From positions 2,108,001-2,172,000 of the forward strand of contig NEEC01000009.1 in assembly GCA_002189035.1 (NCBI GenBank): a DNA stretch of 64,000 nt. The letters run 5' to 3'. A program made the position numbers and the translations under genes. Under the pieces are notes generated by a model. That model was not told the DNA's origin and made no database searches. It worked only from the letters and a program-made list of their open reading frames with translations. This DNA is from Utricularia gibba. Taxonomy: Eukaryota > Streptophyta > Magnoliopsida > Lamiales > Lentibulariaceae. Of this stretch, positions 60,744 through 64,000 are shown in pieces (positions within the stretch are counted from its first letter, which is position 1; each line of letters starts with the position of its first letter).

Positions 60744-63700
60744 AGAAGAGAGGAAGAGGGGGCTTTGGCTTTAGTCTAGTGGTTTTCTGTTTATCCTGAA
60801 AGAGAGTGAGGAAGAGGGAAGTTGCAGTTGGAAGTGGGAAAAGAGAGGGGAGATTTGGGAATATTAAAGTATGAGGAAGAGATCTGTCATCGGTATGAGT
60901 TGTGTTGTGGGTCCTAGAAATGGAGTGTTTGAGAGATAGATCCATGGATCAACATTCAAAACCAACACCCATAGTATAGATCAGCCAACAAAAGGAGTCA
61001 CTTTCTTCTTTATAATGTTCATGCTCAATTCTACTTCTTCACAAAACATCTCTTCCAACTTGCTCTAATTCTTAATTAAGAGCAGCATCAAGGTGGAGTG
61101 TGTTGAAATACAAAATTCGATGGATCTAGTATACGTGAATTCTAAATACACAATAAACATAAATCATTATAATGATACATAATATCTTATATATTTAATT
61201 ATTTTACTTTTATTTACAAATTAAATTACTTGTTCTAATAGAATGAATTGAAAAAGGTAGGCATCAGCCCTTGTCAGGTTGAAGAATGAATTAGGAATCC
61301 CACATGGCCCTTGTCATGTGGAGGGTTGCATTTCATGATCCTTTTCTGCCCATTGGATCTCCTCCTTGCTCTCCCTACCCCTTGAAGAGTTAGGACCAGG
61401 AGCAAGTACTCATTTGCCACTTACTAAAACAACAACAGCATGGCGTTGGCATCTGCATAAGTTCCCATTGTGAAGTGGTCCTCCAGCTGCCGGCTCCACC
61501 AAAACCTAAAATCACACTACTTAAGAAGTACTTACTACACCTTACTGTGTTGTCTGATTTCCAAATCTGTGTATTCTGTGACCTCTTGGTGGCATTCTCC
61601 AAGGCAAAAGAAACAGAACTTAGTAGTCAAACCTGAAACTGAATGCCTGAAACCCTCCTTCTCATTTACTAATACATATGAGGAGCATTAAATTTCCCTT
61701 AATGAAGAGGTGTAATCATCTTGTACTACATTTCACTTTGTCTCCCTCCTTTCTCTCTATTCCCAACCCATTCTTTCTTCTTGCCCCTTCTCTGCTCCCA
61801 CTGTCGCTCATGTTCCTTGGATGTGTCACGGTATCAAAAAGCAAAAGATCAGCTTTTTAACACACCAGATCCCAATACTTAGGCTAGCGTTTTGGCTTCT
61901 TCTAGCGCAATATTCTTGACATGAAATGGGCTGGAATCAGGGTTTTGCTAATTCAGAATCCGATCACGTTTGGGGGAGGTTAAAAGGCAGCAGACGGAAG
62001 TTGCTAAAAATACACGTCTTTCGTCTCCGACTCAGAAACAATGAAGCATATTCCAGGTTGGGTTAGAGGTGGCCGCTGGGGATCCACCGGTGCTGAATCT
62101 CTGCATTTACTGGTGGTCGGAGGGAGTAGAGTAAATGTGCGTATGGTGATAGTCATGGGTGCTGCGCTTTGACCGATCTTTTCTGCGTTGTATTTTTGCG
62201 GTAAATCGAGGAGCAATGTCTCTTTCGAGGTTTTGTTCATCAAATTCACTTGGTTCTGAGTGGAGGGGGAGACCCAGTTTTCTGATGAAACCGCTACCAC
62301 CACCATCTTCTTCCTTTTCCGCCATTAACAGCTCGATGCGTCGACATCATCAGATGCTGGCAGTAGGGGACCGAGAAATAAAAACCCGCCTTCAATTTCT
62401 ACCTGAATTATTCCATCATTTATTATTATTACATGAATATTTTCCAATCAAACAATCCAAACCCAGGCCTAGTTGCTCCATTTTTCAGCTTACTACTCAT
62501 CCCACATCGAATGTTAAACAAAATAATCTTTGCTCATGCCGTTATAAATACCCCGCGATTTCAATTTCTGCTTGACATCTGGATTTCCTTTTCCTTTCTT
62601 GTATTGTAGTAGAAGCGGTAAATGGAGGAAACAGAGTCGCTATTGGGATGGCTATGATGGGTGAGTAAGAGGAGTGGGTGGCAGGGTCATTCTCGTCACA
62701 AAATTGTTCCCCTTACTTCCTTTTCAGACAAGGTGGACTGAATACGATACTGCGTGTTCGTAAGCGTGCATCGTATATCAACACCCCCCCTTCGCTATTC
62801 CACAATTTCACTTTCACCCCCATCCCCTGCTCTACTATTACTACTGCTACAAATAAGACATGATATGATTTAATTGATATCCATAAATGAGATGTGGTTT
62901 AAATTTACAATAAACAACATTCTTCAAATCTCAAATAAGGTCTCATGATGAGATGTTTAAATTTATTCTATATTAAATACGAGTAAAATTAATTTACATA
63001 AAAAATAGATAATTTAGAAAACATGAGGGTATTTTGTAGAGAATCTTATTAAAGAAATGGTAATTTATCACGTGTTTGATATAAAATGAGCGTATTTTGA
63101 TAGATTGATAAATGAAATATTCTTGACTCTGATAGAATGTGAAAGATTGGTTTATGCTAAATAACACATGTGAATCTCATATTTAATATTATGGATTAAA
63201 TATCAAATAATACAAATTCATGTATGGTATGGGTTTAATTAATCTTATGATAAAAAAAATCTGTATATTCAATTATCTTTAAAATTAAATTATAGAATTT
63301 ATTTTAGACAGTAACATATAAAAATAAATAATATTCTTTAGATTGAAAAAAGGGGTAGTAATGAGGTATATCACATACTTGCAGATTTGGATGAATATTT
63401 TTGTGACCAAGTGTTTGTGAAGATGGTGAGCCCCGCCATGTCTCTCTACCACCTTCTCTGGGCGATGGTCTTCCCATCAACACTTAGACAAAAGATGAGT
63501 GTCTTAGAGAATCATTCAACGTTAATTTCAGGTCCACTTGGACCCCAACATGCTCAATTACTACAATCACTTCACTTAATACCAATTCCAGGTTGACTCA
63601 TGCATTTTTGAACATGCATGTGAGAAAATTATTCATCTTTAATATTAATTTTTTTATTTAATCTATGTAAGAAAGAAATTGAGAAATTTTAGTAGTGGTA

Positions 63701-64000
63701 AGGGTGCACCAGATAGTGTTACACCCTATGGGAGAACTGTTTATAATTTGTGATATATGTGCCTATTTAGTTCTTAAATGTTCCAGAAAATTGTATACAA
63801 TACATATTATTTAAACTTTATGGTATATCGTTATTTTATATTTGAAAATAAACAAATATTTATAATAAAAAATTATAATTTGTGTGAGTGGGAAAAGAAT
63901 GGGGGGAAAAATGAATAAAAAAAGAGCAGGAAAGGGTAAATGTGTCAGTACCTCAAAAACAACCCTTTTAGGACCACAAAAAGTCACTGGTCCATCAGCA
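60744..64000. other. right-hand spacer, no supported gene
   Basis: About 3.2 kb. The left part is the upstream region of the zinc-finger gene. A minus-strand frame at 62107-62325 (MAEKEEDGGGSGFIRKLGLP, 72 residues) is hydrophilic and could be the first exon of a gene, but I do not recognise it and no continuation is evident. Beyond 62860 the sequence is very AT-rich and unremarkable. Confidence 0.4.

Noticed and set aside
63040-63200. AT-rich segment resembling non-autonomous transposon ends
   Set aside because: No inverted repeats or duplication could be established by eye.

Overview
This is a gene-rich stretch of a flowering-plant nuclear genome, almost certainly a eudicot. The genes have short GT-AG introns, AT-rich spacers and plant-only families: NAC, VQ, CASP-like, UVR8, PsbO with a plastid transit peptide, extra-large G protein and callose synthase. 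Species cannot be named from this sequence. About 20 protein-coding genes are supported, roughly one per 3 kb.

Layout, left to right: a PADRE/DUF4228 protein (-); a CASP-like membrane protein (-); photosystem II subunit PsbO (-), head-to-head with an XLG1-type extra-large G protein (+); a B3-domain protein (-); an unrecognised 208-aa protein (-); an ATAF-type NAC factor (-); a long empty AT-rich spacer; a PsbP-domain lumen protein of PPD2 type (+); the UV-B receptor UVR8 (-); then a complete 5.2-kb Mutator-like element (24405-29630). This element has about 90-bp terminal inverted repeats, a perfect 9-bp target-site duplication and a decayed transposase. It also carries a fragment of mitochondrial cox1.

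Next come ER glucosidase II alpha (-), head-to-head with a plastid DUF3727-like protein (+); an EMB2076-like PPR protein (-), head-to-head with a small conserved protein of unknown function (+); a SpoU/TrmH RNA methyltransferase (-); a DUF863 protein (-); an intronless CalS12/GSL5-type callose synthase (-); a VQ-motif protein (+); an Aha1-type HSP90 co-chaperone (-); a rearranged CCR4 deadenylase pseudogene (-); and a C2H2 zinc-finger repressor of the GIS/ZFP type (-). The last 3 kb has no gene I can support.

The genes form no pathway or cluster; this looks like ordinary plant gene order. Several are light- or stress-linked (PsbO, PPD2, UVR8, NAC, callose synthase, VQ), but I read that as coincidence. 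I found no convincing new multi-gene system.

The strongest technical signal is a set of single-base deletions, almost all in short G/C runs, that break otherwise well-preserved reading frames: five in the callose synthase, one at the NAC start, one in the zinc-finger gene, and one in PsbO that is not clearly in a run. This looks like homopolymer under-calling in the assembly rather than mass gene death, and anyone using these gene models should allow for it. The most interesting biological signal is the mitochondrial cox1 fragment inside the Mutator-like element.
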